This document shows positions 15,226 through 25,215 of a DNA stretch of 49,243 nt, in pieces. The notes beneath the pieces were generated by a model, which saw only the letters and a list, made by a program, of their open reading frames with translations, searched no databases and had not been told where the DNA came from. A program made the position numbers and the translations under genes. The first letter of the stretch is position 1. Each line of letters starts with the position of its first letter. Source of the stretch: Vibrio lentus (GTDB taxonomy: Bacteria; Pseudomonadota; Gammaproteobacteria; Enterobacterales; Vibrionaceae); NCBI RefSeq assembly GCF_002875945.1, contig NZ_MCZK01000116.1, forward strand, positions 1-49,243, in the 5' to 3' direction.

Positions 15226-16999
15226 TTCATTGCTTTCCTATTTTGAACAGGAACTGCGCTTTATTCGCAATGAAGCCTCTCAGTTCGCGGAACGTCATCA
15301 GGGGACGGCTCGTGCGTTGGGAATGCGTAAAGACAGTATTGATGATCCTCAGATCGCGCGTTTAATTGAAAGTGTTGCCTTGATGAACGGCAAACTGCAG
15401 CAGCGCTTGGATGAGTCTTACCCAGAGCTGACAGAAAGCTTGGTGAACTTGTTGTTCCCGCATTATCTAAGGCCAGTGCCGTCATACAGCATGTTGGACT
15501 TCGCTATTTTTGAAGAAGCGAATGCAAAGCACAGTATTCCTAAAGGCACAGAATTCGATGTCGCGAGCGAATCTGGTGAGCCAGTGGTGTTTCGCACTTC
15601 CGAAGATATAGCGCTGCTTCCAATTCAAGTTGCTTCGGCTGAAGTGCTGTTTGCGCCATTTGAACTGGCGAAGCCTGCGGGTGCAGAAAACGCAAAAGCG
15701 ATGTTGGAGCTGACGATTAAGGCAACCGACAGCGGTATCGAGTTGCGTGATCTGGATATTGATCAGTTGAAACTGCATCTCAAAGGTGAAAGCCACTTCG
15801 CGTTGCGTTTGTATGATGTACTCGCCCATGGGCGCTGTCAGGTGTGTATCCAGAATAATGGCAAGAGCTACTCATTAGGTAAGTTTGCACTACAGCCAAT
15901 TGGTTTCGATGTGAATGACACTATTTTACCGTATCAAGCAGCAAGCTTTGGTGGCTTTAAGTTGCTGACCGAGTTCTTCATGTTCCCTGAAAGATTTCAA
16001 GGATTCAAATTAGACCTTGGCAATGTCATGCAACATGCAATCGGCTCAGAGTTTCGTATTCAGATTTTCTTGAATGAGATGAGCGTGGTGCAAGCTCGTA
16101 GCATTCAAGCACAACATTTTTCTCTGTTTTGTACACCATTGGTGAACCTGCAAACCAAAGTGTCAGAACCCCTGCAAATCGACTTGACCCAAAAGCAGTA
16201 CCCAATTTATCTTGATGCAAGCCAGGGTAATGATTTGGAACTGTTTTCTGTTGATGAGGTGCTAGACGTGACGGAGGGCGAACCGTTTAAGGTCTGTCAG
16301 ATCTACGGAGACAAGTACAACAGTACAGAGACTGCACTTCGTTGGCAGCTCGAACAGGATACCCACGAAAGAGGCGTGCTTCGCAGTGGCTTAAAAGTGG
16401 CTGATATTGGGCATGTTAGTGCCACAATGTCGTCGAGAGTTTGGTCGGTGACGACAACCGCTACTGACGGCATTCGAGCGGGCTCATTGCCTGTAAACAG
16501 CCAAGTGACATGTCGGGAATCTCTTACGATTCCAGCGGCTATGAACTTGCTGCGCCGCCCAACCTTGCCAGTGCGTAGTCGTGATGCAAATAAGAATGTA
16601 TGGGCACTGCTTTGCCATTTGCACTTTAACTATCACGCAATTCTAGGGACGGATGACCCAACCGCTACGCTGAAAAATGTGTTTGATTTGTATAATCACA
16701 ACCAAGCGGTGCAAAACCACATCTATATCGAGTCCCTGCAAAATATCGAGCAGGAGCAAGTGGTGGCTCCGATCCGTGTGTCAGGAAAAACATGTTTTGC
16801 TTACGGCACAAAAATTTCGGTGACGTTAGACGCAAGCAATGTTAATGGAGGCGTATCGCTCTTTGGTCATTTGCTTGACTACTTCTTCGCTTATTTCGCA
16901 GGCTTCAACAGCTTTACTCAAGTAGATATTTATTTGGAAGGCCAAGACGGTGTTTACCTGTCCTTCCCGAGGAGAACTGGGTGCAAGAGTTTGTTGTAA
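15218..16999 (+). CDS. tssF: T6SS baseplate protein TssF
   Basis: 593 residues, the normal TssF length, starting from a TTG at 15218 supported by AAGGA ten bases upstream. The diagnostic N-terminus is LLSYFEQELRFIRNEASQFA followed by QQRLDESYPELTESLVNLLF and PHYLRPVPS. Together with TssG, TssE and TssK it makes the baseplate wedge. It overlaps tssG by 19 nt. Confidence 0.95.
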   Translation: MSDSLLSYFEQELRFIRNEASQFAERHQGTARALGMRKDSIDDPQIARLIESVALMNGKLQQRLDESYPELTESLVNLLFPHYLRPVPSYSMLDFAIFEEANAKHSIPKGTEFDVASESGEPVVFRTSEDIALLPIQVASAEVLFAPFELAKPAGAENAKAMLELTIKATDSGIELRDLDIDQLKLHLKGESHFALRLYDVLAHGRCQVCIQNNGKSYSLGKFALQPIGFDVNDTILPYQAASFGGFKLLTEFFMFPERFQGFKLDLGNVMQHAIGSEFRIQIFLNEMSVVQARSIQAQHFSLFCTPLVNLQTKVSEPLQIDLTQKQYPIYLDASQGNDLELFSVDEVLDVTEGEPFKVCQIYGDKYNSTETALRWQLEQDTHERGVLRSGLKVADIGHVSATMSSRVWSVTTTATDGIRAGSLPVNSQVTCRESLTIPAAMNLLRRPTLPVRSRDANKNVWALLCHLHFNYHAILGTDDPTATLKNVFDLYNHNQAVQNHIYIESLQNIEQEQVVAPIRVSGKTCFAYGTKISVTLDASNVNGGVSLFGHLLDYFFAYFAGFNSFTQVDIYLEGQDGVYLSFPRRTGCKSLL

Positions 17000-17964
17000 G
17001 CCGTTTCGCTTATGGTGCGTTTGAGGGGCAGCTAGAAAAAGCGTGGCAGATCTTCAAGCATCAGGCTCATTTAAAGGGTCAGCGACCTGAAGTGAGGTTC
17101 AGTGCGGAAATTCTCCCAGCTTACTATCAAGCAGAAGTCTCTACGGTTACTTCGGAGCGAGAGGGTGAATTTACGGTAAAGACATCATTGGCGGCTTTGT
17201 CTGGCAACTCTGGTTCGATGCCAAGAGCGATGTATGGCGATGCACTAAAAGCGCGTTTTGAACTTGGCGATGAAGCGCCACTCGACTTCTTCGACATGTT
17301 TAATAACCGTTACTACCGCTTGTACTGCGAAACAAAGCAAAAGCACGAGCTGACGTATCAGATTGAGGAAGAGGCGTTTCATTGGAATCGTGACCGTCAA
17401 TCTATTACTGAAATGCTTTCCAGTTTGGCTGGACAGACTGGAGATAAGGCACCAATGTCGGAATATCATTTGGTGCAATACACCGGCTTATTAGGGTTGA
17501 AATTAACCTGCCCATTGGCGCTTAAGTCGATGCTAGAAGATTACTTCGAGTCGGAGTTTGAGGTTGAACGCAGTGGCCTAGAGTATTTGCCTCTCACAGA
17601 GTGTTCGTTAACTCAAATTGGCCAAGCTGGAAACAATCATCAATTGGGAATGGGCGCGTTGGTCGGGACGTCGACGCCAATGACGGGGCAGAAACTCAAC
17701 ATAAAAATTTGCCCTCAAGACTATCAGCATTACTTAAAAATACGCAGTGACAAAGAGATGGTTCTTGCGCTGGACCATATGGTTAGAAGCTATATGGGAG
17801 TGAATACCAAGTTTGCACTCTATATGAAGGTAAATAGCCAGTATCTACCAAGAGTGAAGCTATCAGGCTGTCACCAAAAAGCGTTAAGAATTGGTCAATC
17901 CGCGTGGATGAGTCATCAATCAGATCGTCAACAGTTTGTTGAAATGCCACTGACGAAAAGTTAG
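16981..17964 (+). CDS. tssG: T6SS baseplate protein TssG
   Basis: 327 residues, normal for TssG, from a GTG at 16981 with GAGGAG just upstream. It contains VRFSAEILPAYYQAEV, DFFDMFNNRYYRLYCETKQ and GLLGLKLTCPLALKSMLEDY, all typical of TssG. It forms the wedge core with two TssF copies. The gene begins within the end of tssF and is followed 8 nt later by clpV. Confidence 0.94.
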   Translation: MQEFVVSRFAYGAFEGQLEKAWQIFKHQAHLKGQRPEVRFSAEILPAYYQAEVSTVTSEREGEFTVKTSLAALSGNSGSMPRAMYGDALKARFELGDEAPLDFFDMFNNRYYRLYCETKQKHELTYQIEEEAFHWNRDRQSITEMLSSLAGQTGDKAPMSEYHLVQYTGLLGLKLTCPLALKSMLEDYFESEFEVERSGLEYLPLTECSLTQIGQAGNNHQLGMGALVGTSTPMTGQKLNIKICPQDYQHYLKIRSDKEMVLALDHMVRSYMGVNTKFALYMKVNSQYLPRVKLSGCHQKALRIGQSAWMSHQSDRQQFVEMPLTKS

Positions 17965-17972
17965 GAAACAGA

Positions 17973-20579
17973 ATGATAAATATTGAACTACAAAGCTTGG
18001 TCAAAAGGCTTACTCCGTTACTAAAAAGTGCCTTGGAAACGGCTGCTGGAGATTGTGTAAGTAAAGGACACTTTGCGATAGAAGCTGAGCATTGGTTTGT
18101 TCAGTTGTTACAGCAGTCCAAAGACTGGGAGGTCGCACTGCAGCAAGCATCAATGGCCAAAGAGTCGATGTTGGAGCGTTGTAATGACCGTCTGATGCAC
18201 TTGGCTCGTGGTAATGACTCTTCACCTTCTTTGTCACCTGAGTTGGTTGAGTTGCTTAAAGATGCATGGATGCTTGCTTCATTAAACAATCAGCAATCGG
18301 TGGTGAATGAATTTCATCTGCTGATGGTGCTGAAGCAGCGTCTGGACCAAAGCGCTTACAACGGCGTGTTGAGCTCGTGGGTGTCAGTATTGTCTTTTGA
18401 ATGGTTACGCAGTCAGTCGATGGTGATCAGCGGGCCCAGTGAAGTCTCATTGTCTACCGAGAGCATGGTCCCAACCGGTGGTGACTCAGCGACGCCAGCT
18501 TTGGACAAGTTCTCGCAAAACCTGACAGAGGCAGCTCGTAATGGCGAGTTGGATCCTATTACAGGGCGCGGAGATGAAATTCGCAAATCCATTGATATTT
18601 TGTGCCGCCGCCGTCAAAACAGCCCGATCCTCGTTGGTGACCCAGGTGTAGGTAAAACGGCCATTGTTGAAGGTCTTGCCCAAGAAATTGTGAATGGCAA
18701 TGTCCCACCTGCGCTTGCGAACGTTGAGCTGCGCAGCCTCGATTTGTCCCTTTTGCAAGCAGGTGCGAGCATCAAAGGTGAGTTTGAAAACCGCCTTAAA
18801 GATGTGATCAATGAGATCAAGCAGTCAACGACGCCGATCATCATGTTTATCGATGAAGCACATACGCTGATTGGGGCGGGTGGCGCAGCGGGCCAGAATG
18901 ATGCAGCTAATATTCTGAAACCAGCGCTTGCGCGTGGCGAGTTTCGCTCACTTGCAGCGACCACATGGGCAGAATACAAACAGTACTTTGAATCGGATGC
19001 CGCGCTGACTCGTCGTTTTCAAGTCGTTGCAGTTAATGAACCTAATGAAGAAGATGCTATCCACATGCTTCGCGGCGTGAAGCGCAGCCTAGAAAAGCAC
19101 CATGGCGTTAAAGTCATGCAAGAAGCCATTGATGCCGCAGTCGCTCTCTCTATTCGTTACCTTCCTGAGCGTAAGTTACCTGATAAAGCAATTAGCCTGT
19201 TAGATACAGCGTGTTCACGCATTGGGTTGAGCCAAAGTGCGGCACCTAGACAGTTGGAAGCCATTGCAGAAAAAATCCGCTACACCAACAACGAGATCGA
19301 AACGTTACATCATGAGTCGGCATTGTGGTCGATTGAAAGCGTACGCTTGGAAGAAGCAAAACAGCGATTGGCGGCTTTAGAGCAAGAGCATCAGTCACTT
19401 GAGTGCTCTTGGAACGCAGAGCGCCTCTTGGTGGAAGAGATTATTGAGTTGCAGTCTGGCTTAGACGCTGAGCTAAAAGAAAATGGCTCGGTGATATCGC
19501 ATGAAGCGAAAATCCTGTTAGCAGACAAAATGGCAGCCCTGCGAGAGATCCAGGGTGAGCAGCCATTAGTCTTGCCACAGGTAACAGAGCAAACCATCGC
19601 TGAAGTGGTGGCGCTATGGACGGGTATTCCAGTGGGCAACATGCTTAGCCAAGAAGTTGAGAAGTTGATGCACCTAGAGACTCGTATCGGTGAGCGAGTG
19701 ATTGGTCAGACAACGCCGATAGCAGAGCTTTCACAAGCAATTCGCTTGTCGCGTGCAGGTTTAACTGACCCACGTAAACCTGTTGGGGTATTCCTGATGT
19801 GTGGTCCAAGTGGTGTGGGTAAAACCGAAACTGCATTGGCGCTTACCGATTTGCTATACGGTGGTGAGCGAAATATCACCACCATCAACATGACGGAGTT
19901 TAAAGAAGAGCACAAGGTGTCGATGCTTTTAGGCTCTCCTGCGGGTTATGTTGGCTACGGTAAAGGCGGTGTCTTAACAGAAGCGGTACGTAAGAACCCA
20001 TATTCAGTACTGCTGCTGGATGAAATGGAAAAAGCCCACCCTGGTGTGCACGACATCTTCTATCAAATCTTTGATAAAGGCTCTATCTCGGACAGTGAAG
20101 GTCGACACATCGATTTTCGTAATACGATCATCATCATGACATCAAACGCGGCAGACAGTGCTGTTGTTAATGCATGTGAAAATAGTCGACCGGATATTCC
20201 GACTCTGACTCAGTCTATTTTCCCTGAGCTGCAAAAACAGTTTAAACCAGCATTTCTTGGCCGTGCGACCATCGTGCCTTACTTCCCTTTGAACGATGAA
20301 GAAATGGCGCAAATTGCAACCTTGTCTCTGAACCGCATTCGCAAGCGCGTTCAATCCCACTACAAAGCAAGTTTTGAATTTCACCCTGATGTGATTGACC
20401 TGCTGGTCAATATGAACGATTCACCTGAAACAGGCGCTCGTGCCGTTGAGCAACTGATCAATCGTCAACTTATGCCGGATTTAGCGAATCAATGCATTGT
20501 TCGCATGAGTGAGAACAAGCCGATAGAAGCGGTCACTGTTCACGTTGAAGAAGGCAGATTTAAGATTCAGATTCAATAG
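17973..20579 (+). CDS. clpV: T6SS sheath-recycling ATPase ClpV/TssH
   Basis: 868 residues, the ClpV1 size. The N-terminal Clp repeat region is followed by the first AAA+ module with Walker A GDPGVGKT (about residue 221) and Walker B MFIDEAHTLIGAGG. A ClpB-like middle domain comes next (about 400-520), then the second module with Walker A GPSGVGKTE (about 611) and Walker B LLLDEMEKAH. It is a hexameric unfoldase that disassembles contracted TssB/TssC sheath in the cytoplasm. It is probably the end of one transcription block, because 144 nt follow before the next gene. Confidence 0.96.
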   Translation: MINIELQSLVKRLTPLLKSALETAAGDCVSKGHFAIEAEHWFVQLLQQSKDWEVALQQASMAKESMLERCNDRLMHLARGNDSSPSLSPELVELLKDAWMLASLNNQQSVVNEFHLLMVLKQRLDQSAYNGVLSSWVSVLSFEWLRSQSMVISGPSEVSLSTESMVPTGGDSATPALDKFSQNLTEAARNGELDPITGRGDEIRKSIDILCRRRQNSPILVGDPGVGKTAIVEGLAQEIVNGNVPPALANVELRSLDLSLLQAGASIKGEFENRLKDVINEIKQSTTPIIMFIDEAHTLIGAGGAAGQNDAANILKPALARGEFRSLAATTWAEYKQYFESDAALTRRFQVVAVNEPNEEDAIHMLRGVKRSLEKHHGVKVMQEAIDAAVALSIRYLPERKLPDKAISLLDTACSRIGLSQSAAPRQLEAIAEKIRYTNNEIETLHHESALWSIESVRLEEAKQRLAALEQEHQSLECSWNAERLLVEEIIELQSGLDAELKENGSVISHEAKILLADKMAALREIQGEQPLVLPQVTEQTIAEVVALWTGIPVGNMLSQEVEKLMHLETRIGERVIGQTTPIAELSQAIRLSRAGLTDPRKPVGVFLMCGPSGVGKTETALALTDLLYGGERNITTINMTEFKEEHKVSMLLGSPAGYVGYGKGGVLTEAVRKNPYSVLLLDEMEKAHPGVHDIFYQIFDKGSISDSEGRHIDFRNTIIIMTSNAADSAVVNACENSRPDIPTLTQSIFPELQKQFKPAFLGRATIVPYFPLNDEEMAQIATLSLNRIRKRVQSHYKASFEFHPDVIDLLVNMNDSPETGARAVEQLINRQLMPDLANQCIVRMSENKPIEAVTVHVEEGRFKIQIQ

Positions 20580-20723
20580 CATTAAGAGGCGACAGACCTC
20601 AAAAAAAGCAATGGGGTTGTATATAAACCCAACTAAAACAATAACGTAATTTTATTAACGCTTTTTGTTGCAGGCCGTGTTTAACGCGCCCTTTTAGCAG
20701 CACAACATTATGAGTACTAACAG

Positions 20724-21878
20724 ATGATGCATTCAGTCTTTTCTACGCAACAATTGGAATGGATTCGCAAGAACTTAAAAATCGCAGTGATTCACGGTGG
20801 GGATAAAGAGCAGGACGGCAGTTTTATCTTTGAAAACTTGAGCCCTCGCTCAACCAAAACGTATGCTCCTGTTGCACACGATATTGCTAATGCACTGCGT
20901 GAATCTAATTTCCAGTTCGTGGAGGTGTTAGCTGAAGACATCAACTTAGCGCAGTGCCTGAAAGATAAAGGTATTGACTTGGTGATTACGAACAGTGGTG
21001 GTTTGCAAGGTTTTGACTCCATGTGTCATTTGCCTTCTACATTGGAAATGCTGGGCGTGCCTTATGTAGGGCACTCGCCAATGACGGCAGGGATCTTGGA
21101 TAACAAGCACCTGTTTAAGCATGAAATTAAAGCCGCTGGACTGCCGACTGCACCATTTATCACCATTGGTATTGATGAACATTTTGAAGATGCAGCAAAG
21201 CAAGATGCGATCGATCAAATTGAAGCTCAGTTCAAAGATGGTTTCATTGTTAAGCCAGTGTCTGGCCGAGCTTCAATCCATGTTTATCCTGTTTTTAACC
21301 GTAATGATCTCACGGGTGTTGTAGAGCATGTACGTCAAGCGACGGGGAACACAGTAATGATTGAGCCTTTCCTTGGGGGGCGAGAGTTTGTTGTTGCTGT
21401 TGCGGGAGAGTATGTCTTTAAAGAAGGCAAACTGACGCAGTCTGAAATGCCGATGGCTTTCTCAATTACTGAACGTGTACTGGATGCTGACGAGCCGATT
21501 TTTACTTCTATGGATGTAAAGCCGATCACTCAAGACCGTTTGGTTGCTGTTAATGAGGAGGGGTTACGCAGTCAGTTAGCACTGATCGGTCAGAAGATTT
21601 ATCGCCAGCTTGGCCTTCAAACCTTAGTGAGAGTGGACTTACGAATGGACAAAGAAGGCAACCTTTATGTGCTGGAAACCAATCCAAAACCGGATCTAAA
21701 ACGTCCGCAGGGAGAGAAGGTAAGTTTGGTCTGCCATGATTTGGCTCGTGAGGGTATCGATTACACAGACCTAGTTCAGTCGTTGGTGTTTAACCGATTA
21801 TCTTTCCTTAAGCAAAAACGACCAATGTCGGTTGCGCATTGCCTCAATGAGCAATTCGACGCTCTAAGTGTGTGTTAG
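20724..21878 (+). CDS. ATP-grasp ligase, D-alanine-D-alanine ligase-like
   Basis: 384 residues. The N-terminal domain IAVIHGGDKEQDGSFIF and the mid-region ITNSGGLQGFDS / LEMLGVPYVGHSPMTAG resemble the preATP-grasp part of Ddl. The ATP-grasp part has GFIVKPVSGRAS, VMIEPFLGGREFVV and the metal-binding LVRVDLRMDKEG..YVLETNPKP. It should join a carboxylate to an amine using ATP, but the substrate is unknown. It is longer than Ddl (about 300-330) and has an extra C-terminal tail. The housekeeping ddl normally lies in the cell-wall cluster, so this is not it. It is first in a four-gene cassette with a transporter and two binding proteins inside the T6SS locus. Confidence 0.87.
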   Translation: MMHSVFSTQQLEWIRKNLKIAVIHGGDKEQDGSFIFENLSPRSTKTYAPVAHDIANALRESNFQFVEVLAEDINLAQCLKDKGIDLVITNSGGLQGFDSMCHLPSTLEMLGVPYVGHSPMTAGILDNKHLFKHEIKAAGLPTAPFITIGIDEHFEDAAKQDAIDQIEAQFKDGFIVKPVSGRASIHVYPVFNRNDLTGVVEHVRQATGNTVMIEPFLGGREFVVAVAGEYVFKEGKLTQSEMPMAFSITERVLDADEPIFTSMDVKPITQDRLVAVNEEGLRSQLALIGQKIYRQLGLQTLVRVDLRMDKEGNLYVLETNPKPDLKRPQGEKVSLVCHDLAREGIDYTDLVQSLVFNRLSFLKQKRPMSVAHCLNEQFDALSVC

Positions 21879-21887
21879 GAGTGAACT

Positions 21888-24083
21888 TTGAACTCTTTTA
21901 AGCAATATAGCCGCTTGTTGCTCGGAGCATTACTGGTTCTGTTATCATTAATGCTGATCTTTGTCGTTGGGTATGCACAAGCATTGAAAAGCTATCAACA
22001 GCAGAGCCGTGATGCGATTTTAGCCCAAACAGAAGCCGCCCGAATTGGTATAGAACAAGTTCTGAGTTCCGGCGTGCCGCTTCAGGACTTTGCTGGTCTT
22101 GAGAAAGTGCTATCGCCAATCGCGAAAGCGGATTCTTCTGTGGTTGATATCCGAGTGATTTCTGGGCAGCAAGAGCTATATCGCTACACTGATGACAACT
22201 TTATTGGCAGCTTAGTCACTATCCCTTTGAGCAATAAATTCGCTCAAGTTGGTGCTTTGGAGGTTTGGCTGAGTGGTGAAGAAATCGAAAGGAGCATCGA
22301 TAGGCATTTCCAGCCGATGGTGCTGCTGGTGGCTTTACTGACCGCTGCGTTTATCTTCTTTGTATTGCGTAGCCAAAATCCCAAGATTTACTTCACTGCA
22401 TTTGGTGGTGTGTTCTTAGCCATGTCGGCGAGCGTGCTATTGATGGTCGGTGCATTGTACAAATCCGGCTTGGAGCACAAGGCTGACTCCATGGCGAACA
22501 TTGTTACTCAACGTTTGGCCCCAGTACTGAATGCAGGGATCAGCTATCGTCAAGTGAGTGGCATCGATGAGATGCTAGACAGTTTTCGTCAGTCAAACCC
22601 AGAAGTCTCTTCCATTTCTGTTGCTCAGGGATCTGAGTTGATCGCCAAAAGTACAGCGCAGAACAGTATGTCAGTTGATGAAATGGCCAAATTTCTGGTC
22701 AGCGATACGAAAGGGAATGAGGTGACGGTCGCTTTTTTCCCTAAAGTACTGTTTGCGCAGTTGGTACGCATTCTAAAGAACTTTGCCATTCTATTTACAG
22801 GTTGTGCGTTCATTTGCTTTGCTTTTATTCGCTTGCTGAGCCACTCAGAGCAACAGCCAAAAAACGATATTGTACTAGCACAGGTTAAGCCGTTGCTTTT
22901 GGTTACGGTGCTGATGGAATCGTTAATGGCACCGGTTTTACCTCAGTACTTAACGCAAATCGCGGTAGAGAATGGCGCGGGTGAAAGTTGGTCGTCTTAC
23001 TTCTTTACACTCTACTTTGTCGGTTTTGCTGCAACGCTATTGCCTGCTTCGCGTCTAGTTGAAGTGTTTGATATTCGCAAAGTACTTGGCGTGGGTATTC
23101 TATTATCCGCGGCTGGTTGTCTGTTGCTCGCGTACGAGTCCCAGTTAGCGATGGTGCTTATTGCTCGATTCACCTCTGGCGTTGGGCAAGCGACGATCTT
23201 TATTGCCGTTCAAGGTTACATTCTGCGTTGCAGTGATCAATCTAACAAGACACAAGCCGCTGGCATCATCGTATTTTGCTTCAATGCTGGATTTATCTCT
23301 GGTGCGGCAATCGGTGCCTTGTTGGCTGATACCGTAGGCGTGCAAGGTATCTTCATGTTGTCGGCTTTAGTTGGTGGCCTGATGTATTTGTTCGCGTTGT
23401 CGCTACCGTCGATGATTCCTCAGGGGAATGCTCAAGGTTCACTCAAAGAGAACCTTGCGATGATGTTAAAAGATTCCGCTGCTTTGATGCGTGTACCGTC
23501 ATTCATGCGCACCATGTTGCTTGTTGGTATCCCAACTAAAATGATGCTAACTGGTGTCGTATTCTTTGCTGTGCCAATCCTTCTTTCTGATGTAGGCGTC
23601 GAGCGCGAAAGTATCGGTCAGGTGCTGATGGCTTATGCATTCTCTGTGCTTTTCATTAGTGGCAAGGTCTCGCCAATGATTGACCGTATTGGCTCTGCAA
23701 AATGGGCGCTTTGCTTGGGAAGCATCGTTGGCGCTGTTGCTTTGGCCATTCTTTCTTCTGCCTTCTTATTTGAAGACATAACCTATCTTGTCCTCGTCGC
23801 AACGTTCGCAATGCTAGTCATGGGTGTTTCACACGGCTTTATTAATGCCCCAGTTGTGACTCATGTGGTGACCACAACTCAAGGCGTAAATGCCAACTCA
23901 GTTGCTTCTACTTACCGATTTTTGGAAAGGCTAGGTCATGTGTTGGGTTCGGTTGTTGTCGGTGCTTTGCTTACTCACCTCGGAACGGACTACGCATTCT
24001 TTGCGCTTTCAGCATTCTTTACCTTAGCTGGCTTGTTGATGTGGTTGTTTGACCGTGGTGCACAAAAGGAGACGAAAGCATGA
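21888..24083 (+). CDS. Sensor-MFS hybrid transporter
   Basis: 731 residues, far longer than a normal MFS protein (about 400). The N-terminal half has a membrane segment (LLLGALLVLLSLMLIFVVG), a periplasmic region of about 115 residues, two closely spaced segments, a second similar periplasmic region (HKADSMANIVTQRLAPVLNA) and another segment. The C-terminal 400 residues form a 12-segment MFS porter, with MVLIARFTSGVGQATIF and a final TYRFLERLGHVLGS. The two periplasmic parts look like tandem ligand-sensing domains. The start is a TTG with AGGAG ahead of it, 9 nt after the ATP-grasp gene. It overlaps the next gene by 4 nt. Transport direction and substrate are unknown. Confidence 0.85.
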   Translation: MNSFKQYSRLLLGALLVLLSLMLIFVVGYAQALKSYQQQSRDAILAQTEAARIGIEQVLSSGVPLQDFAGLEKVLSPIAKADSSVVDIRVISGQQELYRYTDDNFIGSLVTIPLSNKFAQVGALEVWLSGEEIERSIDRHFQPMVLLVALLTAAFIFFVLRSQNPKIYFTAFGGVFLAMSASVLLMVGALYKSGLEHKADSMANIVTQRLAPVLNAGISYRQVSGIDEMLDSFRQSNPEVSSISVAQGSELIAKSTAQNSMSVDEMAKFLVSDTKGNEVTVAFFPKVLFAQLVRILKNFAILFTGCAFICFAFIRLLSHSEQQPKNDIVLAQVKPLLLVTVLMESLMAPVLPQYLTQIAVENGAGESWSSYFFTLYFVGFAATLLPASRLVEVFDIRKVLGVGILLSAAGCLLLAYESQLAMVLIARFTSGVGQATIFIAVQGYILRCSDQSNKTQAAGIIVFCFNAGFISGAAIGALLADTVGVQGIFMLSALVGGLMYLFALSLPSMIPQGNAQGSLKENLAMMLKDSAALMRVPSFMRTMLLVGIPTKMMLTGVVFFAVPILLSDVGVERESIGQVLMAYAFSVLFISGKVSPMIDRIGSAKWALCLGSIVGAVALAILSSAFLFEDITYLVLVATFAMLVMGVSHGFINAPVVTHVVTTTQGVNANSVASTYRFLERLGHVLGSVVVGALLTHLGTDYAFFALSAFFTLAGLLMWLFDRGAQKETKA

Positions 24084-25213
24084 CTCGATTGATTTTACTT
24101 TTGGTACTAGCTGTATCCTCATCGGTGAGTTTGGCGGATTGGCCTGAGTGGTTGGGTGAACACTTACAAGCTGAGAAGGCGGTACAGTGGGAAATCAATG
24201 CCAATGACAGTGATGTATTGTTCGCCCCACGTGGTGAACATCCGATGGTTTGGGTCTTAGTTTCTCGAAAAGCGGACTCGTATGATGTTGCGTTGTCGAC
24301 CATCTTAAAAGTGTTTCGCAGAGAAATACCTAACGTTTCATTTCGTGCTTTTCGTTTACCTACAAGCCAAGAGGAACTGGTCGCTTGGACGAAAGCTGCC
24401 GATAAAAAGGCGAACATTATCTACACGGTTGGATCTCGTGCGACCGTCTCACTGCATAAGGTTTACGCTGGAGGTAAGCTGCCGGTTGTATCGGTGAACG
24501 CAAAAGATCCGGTGTTACTGGGCCTGACGGATAACTATCACTCAAGCGGCAACAACTTTGCTTACACCTCCTTGAATTTGCCTGCTGATATTACGCTGAG
24601 CTTTTTACGTCGCTTTAAACCAAGCCTGACTCAAATTGGTGTGCTGTACGCCAAGTCGAACACCAGCGCTTATCTCACACAGTTTTTGCCACTTCAAAAA
24701 GAGGCTGAGAAGCAAGGAGTGACAGTCTTTCCTATCGAAGTTGACGAGAATAATCCTGAGCTTGCTCTTCAACACGTGATGCAAACCACCGTTGAATCGA
24801 TGAAGGTTAACGATGGCAATTTACGTCAATCCTTGCTTTGGCTAACGGGTAGCTCAAGTCTTCTTAACCGACTTGATGAGATCAACCTGTATTCAGAGCA
24901 GCTTCCTCTGTTAACTGCAGTGCCTGATGCGGTTAATGGTACGCAACAAAGTGCGCTGATGTCTGTTGGCGTAGGGTTTGAGAACAATGCCCACCAAGCG
25001 GCACTTTACGGCCTTGAAGTACTTAAAAAGGGTGCAGATCCTGCCTCTCTGCCTGTGGGAGTGCTGTCGCCACCAGACATCTCGATTAGCTTTAAACAAG
25101 CAGGTCATGTTGATACGCAGCTTCCGTTTGTACTGATTGAAATGGCCAGCGATATCTATTCGCAAGATGGCAAGCTAGTGCGTTCTGCTGGTATGAGCAT
25201 GGAGAGCCATTAA
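24080..25213 (+). CDS. Periplasmic substrate-binding protein (ABC_sub_bind/TrpX-like)
   Basis: 377 residues with a clear signal peptide (LILLLVLAVSSSVSLA, cut before DWPEW). The fold resembles type 1 periplasmic binding proteins of the ABC_sub_bind group: NIIYTVGSRATVSLHK, LPVVSVNAKDPVLLGL, IGVLYAKSNTSAYL and LPLLTAVPDAVNG. Members usually feed ABC importers, but no ABC permease or ATPase is nearby, so it more likely delivers a ligand to the sensor-MFS partner or acts as a sensor. It overlaps the MFS gene by 4 nt (ATGA). Confidence 0.83.
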   Translation: MTRLILLLVLAVSSSVSLADWPEWLGEHLQAEKAVQWEINANDSDVLFAPRGEHPMVWVLVSRKADSYDVALSTILKVFRREIPNVSFRAFRLPTSQEELVAWTKAADKKANIIYTVGSRATVSLHKVYAGGKLPVVSVNAKDPVLLGLTDNYHSSGNNFAYTSLNLPADITLSFLRRFKPSLTQIGVLYAKSNTSAYLTQFLPLQKEAEKQGVTVFPIEVDENNPELALQHVMQTTVESMKVNDGNLRQSLLWLTGSSSLLNRLDEINLYSEQLPLLTAVPDAVNGTQQSALMSVGVGFENNAHQAALYGLEVLKKGADPASLPVGVLSPPDISISFKQAGHVDTQLPFVLIEMASDIYSQDGKLVRSAGMSMESH

Positions 25214-25215
25214 CC

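Noticed and set aside
20724..21878. Housekeeping D-alanine-D-alanine ligase (ddl)
   Set aside because: Longer than Ddl, sits in a T6SS operon rather than the cell-wall cluster, and is paired with transport genes; called only Ddl-like ATP-grasp.
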